Assembly: GCA_027924585.1 (NCBI GenBank)
Contig: BSBM01000870.1
Location: forward strand, 5,455,001-5,519,000
Direction of reading: 5' to 3'
DNA from: Larix kaempferi
Lineage: Eukaryota > Streptophyta > Pinopsida > Pinales > Pinaceae
DNA: 64,000 nucleotides
In this document: positions 11,961 through 22,888 of the stretch, piece after piece
Numbering within the stretch: position 1 is the stretch's first letter
Layout of the letters: every line of letters begins with the position of its first letter
Notes under the pieces: model-generated
Told to the model about the DNA's origin: nothing
The model's database searches: none
What the model saw: the letters and a program-made list of their open reading frames with translations, nothing else
Program-made: the position numbers and the translations under genes

Positions 11961-11998
11961 AAATATAAATCACACACACGTATGTGTGATTTATATTT
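11961..11998. repeat. Perfect 16-bp inverted repeat
   Basis: Arms AAATATAAATCACACA (11961-11976) and its exact reverse complement (11983-11998) flank a 6-base loop CACGTA. It lies just before the palindromic subterminal repeats. Confidence 0.9.
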
Positions 11999-12018
11999 TT
12001 TCACCATTTATTATTTTA

Positions 12019-12197
12019 TGGTGCTTTGTACCACTTGTTATTTCATGGTGCTTTGCACCATATACAAGTTTGAGTATAATAATAACAATAATTTTGGTGT
12101 TTTGCACCAAAAAGTATTAATCTATGATGGATTGGTTTTGGTGTTCTGCACCACAAAATTTCAATCCACGTAGGATTGGTTTTGGTGGTTTGCACCA
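12019..12197. repeat. Five palindromic 15-bp subterminal repeats
   Basis: Variants of TGGTGYTTTGCACCA occur at 12019-12033, 12046-12060, 12095-12109, 12139-12153 and 12183-12197. Each is an inverted repeat with a TGGTG/CACCA core. Further half-sites (GCACCA, TGGTGC) continue to about 12365. Such clustered short motifs next to the terminus are typical transposase-binding subterminal repeats of CACTA elements. Confidence 0.75.
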
Positions 12198-12381
12198 TAC
12201 ACCATGTTATGCCACATATTCATTTAACACCAAAATCATTTTTTTTACAAACACCATTTTTGCACCATAAATTTTAGCACCACTTGTGTATCCCCACATT
12301 ATCTCACTTTTGCACCACTATTTGAAAATTCAGGATTTCCCAAATCCTTTACAAACAGTGGTGCTAATGTGAGGCTAAAAT

Positions 12382-12401
12382 ACCATTTTTCTTATAATGT
12401 G
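12382..12401 (-). repeat. CACTA-type terminal inverted repeat (right end)
   Basis: The reverse complement starts CACATTATAAGAAAAATGG. The partner repeat is not in the window, so the end is assigned by similarity to known CACTA ends only. Confidence 0.5.
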
Positions 12402-13657
12402 TAAATGCATGTCTTACTCCCTCCCTGACCGAATGGATTTCCTGGTCTATCACAACCACTAGGGATTCTCCTTCTTCCACGTATTCAGGTGTAAATTGCG
12501 TGTTGCAAAATGCCTACAATTGAACATGTTTTCCTTGTATGCCAGTGTTGCGTTGGAGTCGTAGATGCCTCTGCCATAGAAACGTTCATTTGGCTTTGCG
12601 TTCTTTCAATCATTGCATGCGGTTTGCAATATAGAGTTTCTTGCTATGTGCATACCAAAATTATAAAATTTTGTTATGCACTTTTATGGACATATGTAAA
12701 GGATAAGGTACTCCACTTCATGGAAAAGGGTGTTATGTGGGTATGGAGAAGTACATGGATAGGGATATGGTAAAAGAAGCGGATAAAGGTAAGGGGGGAT
12801 TTTGAAAAATAAACCAGCCTAGATCCAAATCCTAGGCTCTACCAAGCGTCGAGAGGGATCAAATATCTAGAGGTGCAAACCTCTCCTTGAATAGCTCCTT
12901 GACTGCAATAAATGAGCCACCTAATCCTAAGCTCTAAAGTCTATAGTTTAAGTATCATATTTACTTTTTACTTTGTATTATTCTTTTTTGTTTATGGCCG
13001 ACATAATATTTATTACTTTTGAATTTGTATTATTATTTTTTGTTTACTTTGTATTGTTTTGTTACTCGAAAAACACTCTAAAGCCTCATATTTACTTTTT
13101 ACTTTGTATTAAAAGTAAAAAGTAAAGTCTCTAGTTTAAGTCTCATATTTAATTTTTACTTTGTATTATTTTTTTATGGCCGAAACAATATTTACCACCT
13201 AATCCTAAGCTCTAAAGTCTCTAGTTTAAGTCTCATAGTTACTTTTTACTTTGTATTATTCTTTTTTGTTTATGGCCAACATAATATTTATTACTTTTTA
13301 CTTTGTATTATTTTTTTTTGTTTACTTTGTATTATTTTGTTACTCAACAAACACTAGACCAACAAAATCTCCCCCATACTGGACTGTAGAGCGCCTATCG
13401 GTGCAATGAAAGGGGACAAACAACACAATCTCCAATAAAAAAGGAATTTTAGAATATGGGTGTTACGTGGGTATGGAGAAGTACATGGATAAGGATATGG
13501 TAAAAGAAGGGGATAAAAGTAAGGGTGGAATTTTAGAATACGGATGTTACGTGGGCATGGAGAAGTACCTGGATATGGATATGGTAAAAGAAGGGGATAA
13601 AGGTATGGGAGGATTTTGAAAAATAAATGAAAGGGGACAAACGACTCAATCTCTAAT
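12402..13657. repeat. Non-coding region with interspersed duplications
   Basis: No convincing gene. An 85-bp purine-rich unit (GGGTGTTACGTGGGTATGG...) occurs three times (12728-12813, 13458-13540, 13542-13627). A block of about 155 bp (CCACCTAATCCTAAGCTC...) at 12917-13069 recurs at 13195-13354, with a shorter third copy between. These point to local segmental duplication or remains of LTRs. The ORF at 12510-12773 has no recognisable domain. Confidence 0.75.
13365..13376 (-). other. Possible copia-type polypurine tract and LTR edge
   Basis: The minus strand reads ATGGGGGAGATTT followed by TGTTGG, the usual arrangement at the 3' LTR boundary of plant Ty1/copia elements. That would make the T-rich duplicated DNA to its left (12.9-13.36 kb) part of an LTR. 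No copia coding sequence is seen to the right, and the partner LTR is missing. Confidence 0.3.
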
Positions 13658-14796
13658 AAAAGAGGAATTCTAGAATATTTTATTTTATAATCATAAAAAA
13701 AGGGTTAATAGGGTGATAGGAAAGGAAGAAAGGGAATGTGATCTATGATGGGTATAAAGGGAATCTATTATTTTAATAGAATTAAAACTTTAGGAACATG
13801 GATTTCATATTTGGGGATTAGGGAGGGTGAGGGACACATAAGAATGGAAAAATAGAAGGGTAAGGGGATACTTAGGAAAGGGAACTTAATAATAAAAATT
13901 ATACATTTTAAAAAAGGTTAAAAGGATCTCATAATTTTTATGAAGTGGAGAGGGGAAGGGGTAAGTTAGGAAAAGTTGAATTTTATGGATATGAGTATGA
14001 GAAGGGAAAAGTGGAAAATGAATAAGAAGGATAGGAGAAAAAATGAAAATTGGGAAGGGAATGTAACTTTCTTTTGAAACAGGGTTTATTGGTTTTTTTC
14101 ATGCAAGAGTTGCTCAAGAGTATTTTGGAGCTTTGGACATAGCCATGACAACAAGAATGACTGATGAGATGATGAAATGAGCTAACTTATTTGAGGGCGC
14201 AAAAGGGTGGATTTCGACTGACATGACACACTTTACTTCATCTTGTCGAAACTTCGACCGACTACCGAGAGGGTTTAATGGACTCAAAATGTATCAAACA
14301 AAACATGGACACAATCAGTACGACGAGCTAAACACAATAGCATAGACCACATGACATGATAAGTATTTGGTGACAAACGACTATTTTCCAAAACCCGACT
14401 TGACTATGAGATGACAATGCATATGGCTTGACTTGGCAAGTGTGTCAGAGGGGTCATATGACAAAAGGTTAAGCAGAATAAGGTATAGACATGACAAGTA
14501 CATTTCCCTGGACATAACGGAGTGAACATAAAGATATTGTGAAAAATTTTAACAGGTTTTCTTTTTGCATCATGCCTCGATTACTTCATAAGCATGTCGA
14601 TGTTGAGCATCAACATCTAGCCCCAAAAAACCAACGAAACACAGTGACATAGGATGGAATTGACTAGGCTGACCAATAAGACAAGAACATAACCATGAAG
14701 ATGGTACGTGTACTTGTTTTCATCCCCGAAAAGAGGAGGGAGTGAAAAGAGTAAGGCTAGCATTCCACAATGGGTGAAGTAGAGGTAAGAAAGAAG
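13658..14796. repeat. Direct duplication, copy 1
   Basis: Purine-rich block beginning AGAGGAATTC. It continues through TGCAAGAG...TTGCTCAAGAG, GACATGACA and CATCAACATCTA landmarks to AGAAAGAAG. Diverged but colinear with 16227-17639. I see no coding region. It may be leader or LTR sequence of the Tat-like element E. Confidence 0.8.
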
Positions 14797-16226
14797 TGTT
14801 GGGAAACCAAACAGTAAGCAACAATAGTTAAAAAAACCCTAGGTTGATCACTAGGAACTGCCCAATAGTTTTGTGCTCTCCACATCAAGTTATTTCCAAT
14901 ATAAAAAAAAACTTATTGTCATCATGCTTAAAATTAATGATAAAATAACCTGATGAAAAAGCATAGTCGCAAATTGCACTTAAAAACATCAAATTCCATA
15001 GACACTCATTTTAGCATACAGTGAAATTAAATGACAAAAATTATACTAGCTAAGGAAATGAAACTGATAAACTAGAAATATAAATATTTCTAAACTGATG
15101 AGACAAAAAAAAAACTAAATGCATGATTGATAAAGAAAAGATGACCTACAAATAACATGTAGTCCTACTCCTACTTCTTCAAAGAATATGAAACATGTAG
15201 GATGGAATTTATTGTATAAGAATACATTAGACATGTCACGATCAAAATTACCTAGACCATTTTTAATTTTTTTTTCGTGACCATCAAGAAGAAAAATAGA
15301 TGTGGTCATGAAACTCAATAAAGAAAAGTTAGTATTAGTCGAATCAAATGAAACGAGATGCAAATGAAAGGAGCCAGTTCTAAAAAGATTAGAAAATTGA
15401 TCAACCCATGAATCCCATAAAATCCTTGAAAATTAACCTAGTAATTCCATGCTCACCTCATCAACCATATCAAGTTGATTCAGAATAAGGTATTTAATCT
15501 CGTCGATATTGTTTGAATTGATTAAGTCCTCAATGATTTATTTATCATTATTATTGTCCATGAAAACAATTGGTTCATCACTGACTTGCTCAGGGTAAAT
15601 AAATTTAATTTCTTCTTGAAAATTAAGAATAAAACAACGTGCATTGATTTCTTTGAGTTTATGTTGATCAACGATAAATGTAGAACATTTGTTACGACTA
15701 GATTGCAAGTTAGGCTGAAACAAGGAAGGACTTTCAAGAATGATATGTTCACTTTTATTGGGAGCCGCACAGATTCAAATTCCTTGTCAGGCGAATGAGT
15801 ATCATGAATTAAGTCATCAAACAATCATTTTGGATTGAACGGGGACTTCCCTAAAAAGCATAATATTTAGAATCAACGGTAGGCTCATGAAAAACAAGGT
15901 TCTTACCCACAATTGGAAGGGACTAAGCATCTTCTTCGTGAATCGATGAAACAATGAGAGACTTGGGAAAATCATTAATCACAACACCATCCGAGCTTAA
16001 ATATTCAGGGTTATGACTCACCTCCTTATAAGAATTGTTTTTCCCTTTCGAAAGATTAATATTTCTAAAACATTGCATTGAAATTATAGACCTAATATTT
16101 AATTAGGAAATTATTTTTTGGAATGGAAAATCAAGGAGCATTAAGATTAGGTGTCGTGATGATATCCTCATTATGAATAGGGATATGAATGTCATGCTTA
16201 GAATTAGATGAGATTATTTCATCATC
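14797..16226. other. Spacer between the duplicated blocks, no gene recognised
   Basis: AT-rich, with short unrelated ORFs only (for example 15115-15363 and 15522-15824, minus strand). No domain, RNA gene or terminal repeat seen. Confidence 0.6.
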
Positions 16227-17639
16227 AAAAGAGGAATTTTTAAATATTTTCTTTTATAATTATAAATAATCATAAAAAAGGGTTAATAGGGTAATAGGAA
16301 AGGAAAAAATGGAATGTGATTTATGATGTGTATAAAGGTATTCTGTTATTTTAATGGAACTAAAATTTTAGAAACATGGATTTCATATTTGGGGATTAGG
16401 GAGGGTAGGGGATAAATAAGAATGGGAAAAATAAAAGGGTAAGGGGATATTTAGGAAAGGGAATTTAATAATAAAAATTATGCATTTTAAAGGAAATGGT
16501 AAATAATCTGCGAGATGTAGAATAGTCGGTGGTGGGTGATGAGTTAAGACACCCCTAAGCTGAATGGTTGTTAGTTTGAAACCCTGTGGATACCCAAAAT
16601 CCAACCCTGTTAAGGGTTGATGCGGTCTTATCCAAGTTCGATCCCCAATTTATTTTGATGGATTAGATGCCCCTGGTTCATGGTTTCTTGGCCAAAGGAA
16701 AATCTTGCAAATAAGGAGTACCACTTGCCAAGAAAAAAAAAGGGAAAATGGAAATAGGGAAATAAAGGGTTAAAAATATTTCATAGTTTTTATGAAGTGA
16801 AGAGGGGAAGGGGTAAATTAGGAAAAGGTGAATTTTATGGATATAAGTATGAGAAGGGAAAGGTGGAAAATGAGTAAGAAGAATAGGAGAATAAATGAAA
16901 ATTGGGAAGGGAAGGCAATTTTCTTTTGAAATATGGGTCATTGGTTTTTTCATGCAAGAGGTACTCGAGAGTATTTAGAAGCTTTGGACATATCCATGAT
17001 GACAAGAACGATTGATGAGATGATTAAACCAATTAATTTATTAGAGGGTGAAAAAGGGTGGATTTCTATTGACATGACATGCTTTACTTCATCTTGTTGA
17101 AACTTTGAATCACTATCAAGAAGGTCAAATCGACTCAGTATTTTTCGAACAAAATATGGACATGATTAGTACAATGATTTGAACACAATGGCATAAAACC
17201 CATGAAATGACAAGTATTTGGTCTCAAATGACCATTTTCCCAAACTCAACGTGACTATAAGATGATGATGCATATGGCATGAATTGACAAGTGTGTCAGA
17301 GGGGTCACATGAAAACAAGATAAGAGGAATAAGGTATAGACATGAAAATTACATTTCCTTGGAAATGATGGAGTGAAAAAAAAAAATATTCCGATAAAGT
17401 TTAGAAGGTTCTCCTTTGGCGTCTTTCGCCGACTACTTTGGATGCATGTTGATGTTGAGCATCAACATCTATCACAAAAAAGACAACGACACAGGACGAA
17501 CTTGACTAGACTGACCAAGAGGCAAAGTATGAAACCATGAAGCTAATACATGTACCCATTTTCATCCTCAAAAAGGGAAAGGAGTGAAAATATTAAGGCT
17601 ATCATTCCACAATGGGCGAAGCAGAGGGAAGAAAGAAGG
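16227..17639. repeat. Direct duplication, copy 2
   Basis: Second copy of 13658-14796 with the same order of landmarks, longer by about 275 bp because of the insertion at 16490-16765. It leads directly into the gag-like fragment of element E. Confidence 0.8.
16490..16765 (+). mobile_element. Short insertion, possibly a SINE
   Basis: Present in duplication copy 2 and absent from copy 1. It ends in an A-rich tract (AAGAAAAAAAAA, about 16730) and is flanked by similar strings (GGAAATGG and GGAAAATGG) that could be a diverged target duplication. It contains tRNA-promoter-like strings (GTTTGAAACCC and GTTCGATCCCC, box-B-like). Spacing to any box A is not canonical, so SINE identity is tentative. 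Confidence 0.35.
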
Positions 17640-17659
17640 AAAAGAATAAGGCTAACATT

Positions 17660-18297
17660 GCATACCCTTTTTACCCTCCATCTTGGAGTGGTTATTTGTA
17701 TGGTAATTCCTTGGGTGTTAAGAGTCATCATCAAGGCTCTAGGCCTACACCATAATACCCCCCTGATCCCTCTTGCTCATCCTCCAATACAACATGTACC
17801 TCATGGCTCCTCCAATGCCCCCACATGTTCATGGATCCTCGTGTATTGGTACTATGTGTGATAGTTCTTCTACTGGCTATGTGGCTACTCCAATCATGGG
17901 CCGTTATTATCCTTTTCTTGGCCCACCATTTACCCCTCCAATGTATCCACACCCTGCAACTCCCCCTTTTCCTCATGGGAAAGTATATGCTTAACAAAAC
18001 ATGCCTACCCAATATGAACCCAATAACTAATAAGCACAACCAAACACCTCTAAGAAGATGAATAAAGCGAATAAATAAATAAATAACCAACATCAAGAAG
18101 GTGGAGGCCATCCCACTTGACAACATTGGAAGCAATCTGAACCCTACAAACTTGGATCCCAATTAACCTCCTATGAAAGATAAGAATCCTTAGTTACATA
18201 CTAGCCATCTTTCTTCCTTTTGTAGTGTTTATGGACACTATACCCATCATTTGTTAAAGTTACAACATCGTGATTCATTCTATAAGTCAATCTTGTG
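17660..18297 (+). pseudogene. Tat-like element E: gag fragment (5' part)
   Basis: A proline-rich stretch (PPMYPHPATPPFPHG at about 17940) is followed by a zinc-knuckle-like segment, SFCSVYGHYTHH, at about 18205-18240. That resembles the C-x2-C-x4-H-x4-C knuckle of Tat-group Gag proteins but has lost cysteines. Several stops are present. The sequence resumes after 38175 (FDKSY, then LFNEANQHEATNA) with the same kind of protein, so copia element C1 is inserted here. The core gag domain is not recognisable. Confidence 0.6.
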
Positions 18298-19533
18298 TGT
18301 CAATATTGAGCCTCATGTGTCGAGCTAGTGCTTTATAAGATCCTGAGTTGGACTCAGGAAACTTGTAGAAGAATCTTGTGTTGGACTCAAGAATGGATAA
18401 GCTTCATGTGTTGAGGCAATTGCTGTGTATGCCGAAGAGATGATGTTGTAGAGTCTTGCTAGTAAAGGCTAAGGCCTTGTGTGTCAAGGAAGATCACCAT
18501 GCGTTGAGGTGGTTCTTCATGTGTTGAGGTGATGGTTTGCATGTCGAATCATGTATTGTGTGTGATGTAATACTAACCATGGTTGAGCTATTAAGTATCC
18601 TCTAGAGACTGGACACCTCTAGAGTGAATTACTCTAGCATATAACCACTTGGAACGATAGTAGAATAATATCACCATGTCATTGGGAAAATATCCTTAGT
18701 ATATTTGATATGATAATCTATTAAGTTAGCACATGTGGACCATGAAGATAATATGAGATAAGATATGAGAGAATTTGAATTGCACATAAATACTTAATTT
18801 AATTAATAGATAATTCAAATTGTTAAAATTCAATGATATTAACAAAGAAGACTTCAGTCAATCAAAGGACAACTCGAATTGTTCACTACAATGATGATAA
18901 CAATAAATATTTAAGTTAAGAGAATTAACTACGTGATAACAAAGAAGATCTGGTTAACTAAGTGTTTTTTCATGATGACACTTATGTTAAACTAAAATAC
19001 AACACTTATTTTAAACTAAAATATGACACTTGTGTTAAACTAAAAGACGACACTTGAGTTGTGACACTTGAATGACGACACTTAAGTTATCCACCTAACT
19101 AAGTGGGAAAGATTTTAGTTAAGGGGCGAGTTCATCTCGAAATCACTACTATGAGTTAAATTTATTTCATGAGAAGTGGGGTGCACTTCTCCACGCAAGA
19201 TTGATTTCTCCAAGGTTGGTGAGAATTCCAATGAAGTAAATTTGTGCATGAGACCAATATTAGTGAATTAGTTGATTGGAGTATTATTATTCTAAGTCTC
19301 TCTATTGTATCTATCTCTCTTGCTCTGTAAATTGCACTGGGGGTGGTTGATGTAAAATATACTCTATGTTATCTATCAATACAATAAGGAAGGTTTTGTT
19401 GGGGTTTTATCCCTCAAGTCATAGAGTGTTTCCCCATGGTAAATTCATGTCTTGAATGTGATTTCTTATGTGTATGATTGTTATTTGATTTCAAGTACTA
19501 TTGTGTTTCTGAATTAAAGATAAAAAATTAACA
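18298..19533 (+). repeat. 5' LTR of C1
   Basis: Starts TGTCAATATTGAGCC and ends TTAACA next to the primer site. Matches 36978-38175 along its length, including runs such as GACACTTGTGTTAAACTAA. It contains short local repeats of GACACTTATGTTAAACTAAA (about 18975-19080). Confidence 0.85.
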
Positions 19534-19546
19534 TGGTATCAGAGCT
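19534..19546 (+). other. Primer-binding site of C1 (initiator tRNA-Met)
   Basis: TGGTATCAGAGCT directly after the LTR. Confidence 0.88.
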
Positions 19547-19624
19547 CGAGGCATGAAAGAGCTAAGTTCAACAATCAAGCATGAGCCTACGTAGATCCTA
19601 TGTGAGCACAATACTTGAAGAATT

Positions 19625-20505
19625 ATGGATTCAATCTTAATCAGATCGGAATACCATCTCAAAGGAACTTTGAACTTAAATACTTGGAAGGCTGGGATCC
19701 TGAATATCTTGGAAGAGAATGATCTGGATGGTTACATAGATAGTGTTATTGAAGAGCCTACTTCTAATGCAGGGCACATTACCTTGAATAATAATCAATC
19801 CAAATAAACGAGAATCATTTATGATTCTGTAAAATACAACTTGATGCCCGAGATTACTCCATTGAATACTGCAAAGGAATGCTTTGACACATTGACAAAT
19901 ATTTATGAGAAGAAGGCACCCAGTCAAAAGAGGTAATTGAAGAACAAGCTTCGAAATATGAAGATGGATAAGGATGAATTTGTTGCTTCCCTATTCACAA
20001 ATATCTCTAAAGTAAGAGATCAACCGATGAGCATTGGTGTGACGATTGATGACGATGATCTCATATAGACTGTTGTCGATGGCCTTCCATCTTCATGGGA
20101 GACATTCTTGGCTGCAGTAAATGGTCGAGAAGTGCAACCGAATTTTGAGATATTGTGGCATGATTTCCTATAATAAGAAGGGTTAATCCAAATAAAATAT
20201 GTTTCCTCCAAAGAATAGAGCGTTGATCTTGTGGCACAATGAAGAGAGGAAAGAAATATTTTTCTCATAAGAAGTTTTCACATGAAAGGGAAAATGATCA
20301 CAATAACTTTGATAAGTCTAAAGTTAAATGTTTCAATTGCAATAATAAGGGCCATTATGCAAGAGAATGGCATGCAAAGCAAAGAATAAATTTCAAGGGT
20401 AGGTTTCATGGTTCTAGTTCTACTGAATATGAACCTACAAGAAAAAATTCATCCATTTATCAAGAGACGAGGAAGGAGTACTATCTTTCCTTAGACCTTT
20501 CTTGA
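19625..20505 (+). pseudogene. C1 gag (degenerate)
   Basis: Copia-type Gag: N-terminal YHLKGTLNLNTWKAGIL, then DGLPSSWETFLAAV, ending in a nucleocapsid knuckle CFNCNNKGHYAREW (about 20330-20371). Its last cysteine is replaced by Trp, so zinc binding is probably lost. Several stops interrupt the frame (for example after NNNQSK at 19805). Confidence 0.82.
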
Positions 20506-21830
20506 TCCACTACCACTAGTGCTGAGACATGGTTGGCGGACAATGGCGCATCCAAGCACATAATTGGATATATAGGAGCGCTATCACAGATATGAAGGAG
20601 AAGAGGTTCTCATGTAAGGTGGATCTTGGAGATAATACCACCTATTTGATCAAAGGAGTTGGATCCACTTCCTTTCAGCTGGATTTAGGAGATGTACTGC
20701 ATGTGGATGAAATTTTGTTTGTCCCTATATTGAAGAAGAATCTCTTGTATGTCTCAGTTCTAGAAGATAAAGGATTCTAAGTAATCTTTATGGACAACAA
20801 AGTGCTCATGTGGCCTAAACATGAAGACTTGAAATCTACATATGTAATTGGATTTAGAGAGGGAGGGCTCTACAATTTTTTTGGAAATATCATTCAAGCC
20901 ATGATCCGTGAAATAGTCAATCCCTGTGAGATGTGGCATAGAAGTGTTGGTCATATCCATTTAAAAGAACTTTCTAGATTCTAGAATATTGTGAAAGGTA
21001 AGCCTATATTTAAATATGATTTTGATAATGTTTGTAGAGGTTGTGCTCTTGGAAAGAATATCAAGAAGAGTTTTCCTAGCAATTTCAAAATATCCAAAGG
21101 GGTCCTTGATTTAATTCATTCTGATCTATGTGGACCTATCTCAGCGCATTCCTTGAGTGGTTATTTGTGCTATGTGTTGTTCATAAATGACTTCTCCCGT
21201 AAGTCTTGGATATATTTTCTGAAGGAAAAGAGTGAAAATTTCAACAAGTTTTAAGATTTTAAATAACTAGTTGAGAAGCAAACTGGAAAGCACATTAGTT
21301 CTTTGAGATATGATAATGGAGGACATTTTGAGTCTCATGAATTTAATTACTTCTATTGAGATGCATGAATAAAAATACAGAAGATTGTACCTTACAACCC
21401 CCAGCAAAATTGGGTTATTGAAAAAAGAATAGAACAACATGTGAGGCCACAAAATCCATGATGTGTGATCAAGGTCTACCCACCTCCTTATGGGAAGAAG
21501 CCTCAAACACTATTTTTTATATACAAAATAAAATTCCTCATGCTATACTAGAAGAAAAGACTGCTGAAGTGGTTTTCACTGATGAAAAAAATAGGTGTTG
21601 GACACTTGAAGATTTTTTGTCTACATTCATGTACCAAAAGAGAAGAGCACAAATATGGATCCCTCCAGAAAGAAAGGAACATTTGTTGGATATAGTGAAT
21701 CCTCCAAATATTACAAAATCTATGTTCCATGGAAAAGAAACATTGAAATCAGTAGAGATGTAACATTCCATGAAGAGGATACCTTCAAGTGCCCGAAATA
21801 AATTTAGTGTGATTCATATATGGAGGAGCA
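20506..21830 (+). pseudogene. C1 protease and integrase (degenerate)
   Basis: Protease motif WLADNGASKHI (DNG for DSG) at about 20530. It is followed by the GAG-pre-integrase segment MWHRSVGHIHLKELS, and then the integrase core with DLIHSDLCGP, NDFSRKSWIYFL and RYDNGGHFES. Frames change and stops occur at 20778, 20982 and 21253. Confidence 0.82.
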
Positions 21831-22888
21831 TGAGATTCCCGTGATGGAAGATCCTGCTTCTGATTATTCCCTTTCATATGTTGAGAGGGAGAATCTAGAA
21901 GAGTCCATAGATATGCTTGATCCTGATGAGCCATTTAATATGATAAAAATATCTCTTGATGAACCTCATACTGAGAGGATATCAATGTTGAGACATTCTG
22001 CAAGAGATAAAAAAAAAGCATGGTGCACCACCAAGATCCTGCAGAGAGCGAAAGAGACCTGAAATATTTTTGGGATATGTAGCACAAATAAGTCACATTA
22101 GTGATTCAGAACCCTCTACCTATGAGGAATCCTATAAGTAGCAAGTATGTAAATATTCCATGTTAGAATAATACAAATCTATCATAAATAATGATGTATG
22201 GGAAGTTGTTCCTAAACTTGATGGGAATTCAATATTAAATTCCAAGTGGCTTTATAAAATCAAGCATGCAGCTGATGGAAGTATTGAAAAGTATAAAGCA
22301 ATACTTGTGGCTCGTGGATTCTCACATAAAGAAGGGATAGATTATAATGAGACATTAACTCTTGTGGACAAGTACATTACTATTCGAACCGTAATTTCCC
22401 TTGCTTCAGTTTTTGGTTGGAAACTTCACCAGATGGATGTGAAGACTACCATCCTCAAAGGTGAAGTTGAGGAAGACATTTACATACATCAACCTATGGG
22501 GTTTGTAGTCCATGGGAAGTAGTCTCATGTATTCAAACTTAATAAATCCTTTTATGGGATTAAGCAAACCATAAGAGCTTGGTATTCGAGGATTGACAGA
22601 TACACTCAGAGCTTGAGATTCTCCAAAAGCGAAGCTGGCTCCAACCTGTACTTCAAGGTTGTGAAGAGGGAGGTCACTTCTGAGTTCAAAATGAAAGACT
22701 TAGGTCTTTTGCACTATTTTCTTGGTCTAGAAGTTTGGAAAAGAAAATATGAGATATTTATTTCACAAGAAAAGTACACAATTTATGTGTTGTGGATATT
22801 TGATATGGTGGACTGTAAGTCCATGTATACTGCAATGGTGTAGAATCTAAAGAAGTTACATGAGTCAGATTCTGGATCAGATCTAGTG
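21831..22888 (+). pseudogene. C1 reverse transcriptase, first part
   Basis: Copia RT landmarks are WLYKIKHAADGSIEKYKA (about 22250), [30 protein letters not shown] and EFKMKDLGLLHYFLGLEVW. The YVDD active-site segment is missing between KVVKRE and VTSEFKMKD, a deletion of the catalytic region. The gene is then cut at 22888 by insertion of G. Confidence 0.82.
22884..22888 (+). repeat. Target-site duplication of G, left (TAGTG)
   Basis: TAGTG precedes the 5' LTR and is repeated exactly at 36320-36324 after the 3' LTR. Confidence 0.95.

Larger units (their letters stand above)
9249..12401 (+). mobile_element. CACTA-like DNA transposon remnant (right part)
   Basis: The right end reads, on the opposite strand, CACATTATAAGAAAAATGG, close to the typical CACTA-type terminus (CACTACAAGAAAAA...). 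It is preceded by clustered short palindromes of the kind found in CACTA subterminal regions. The left end is not seen; element A's LTR stops at 9248 and probably inserted into this transposon. The interior is AT-rich with degenerate coding pieces. Classification rests on the terminus and the subterminal repeats, not on a recognised transposase. Confidence 0.55.

Noticed and set aside
12510-12773. 87-codon plus-strand ORF as a gene
   Set aside because: No domain, no conserved partner, lies in repeat-derived DNA.
17731-18162. 143-codon minus-strand ORF
   Set aside because: Antisense to the proline-rich gag fragment of element E; a shadow.
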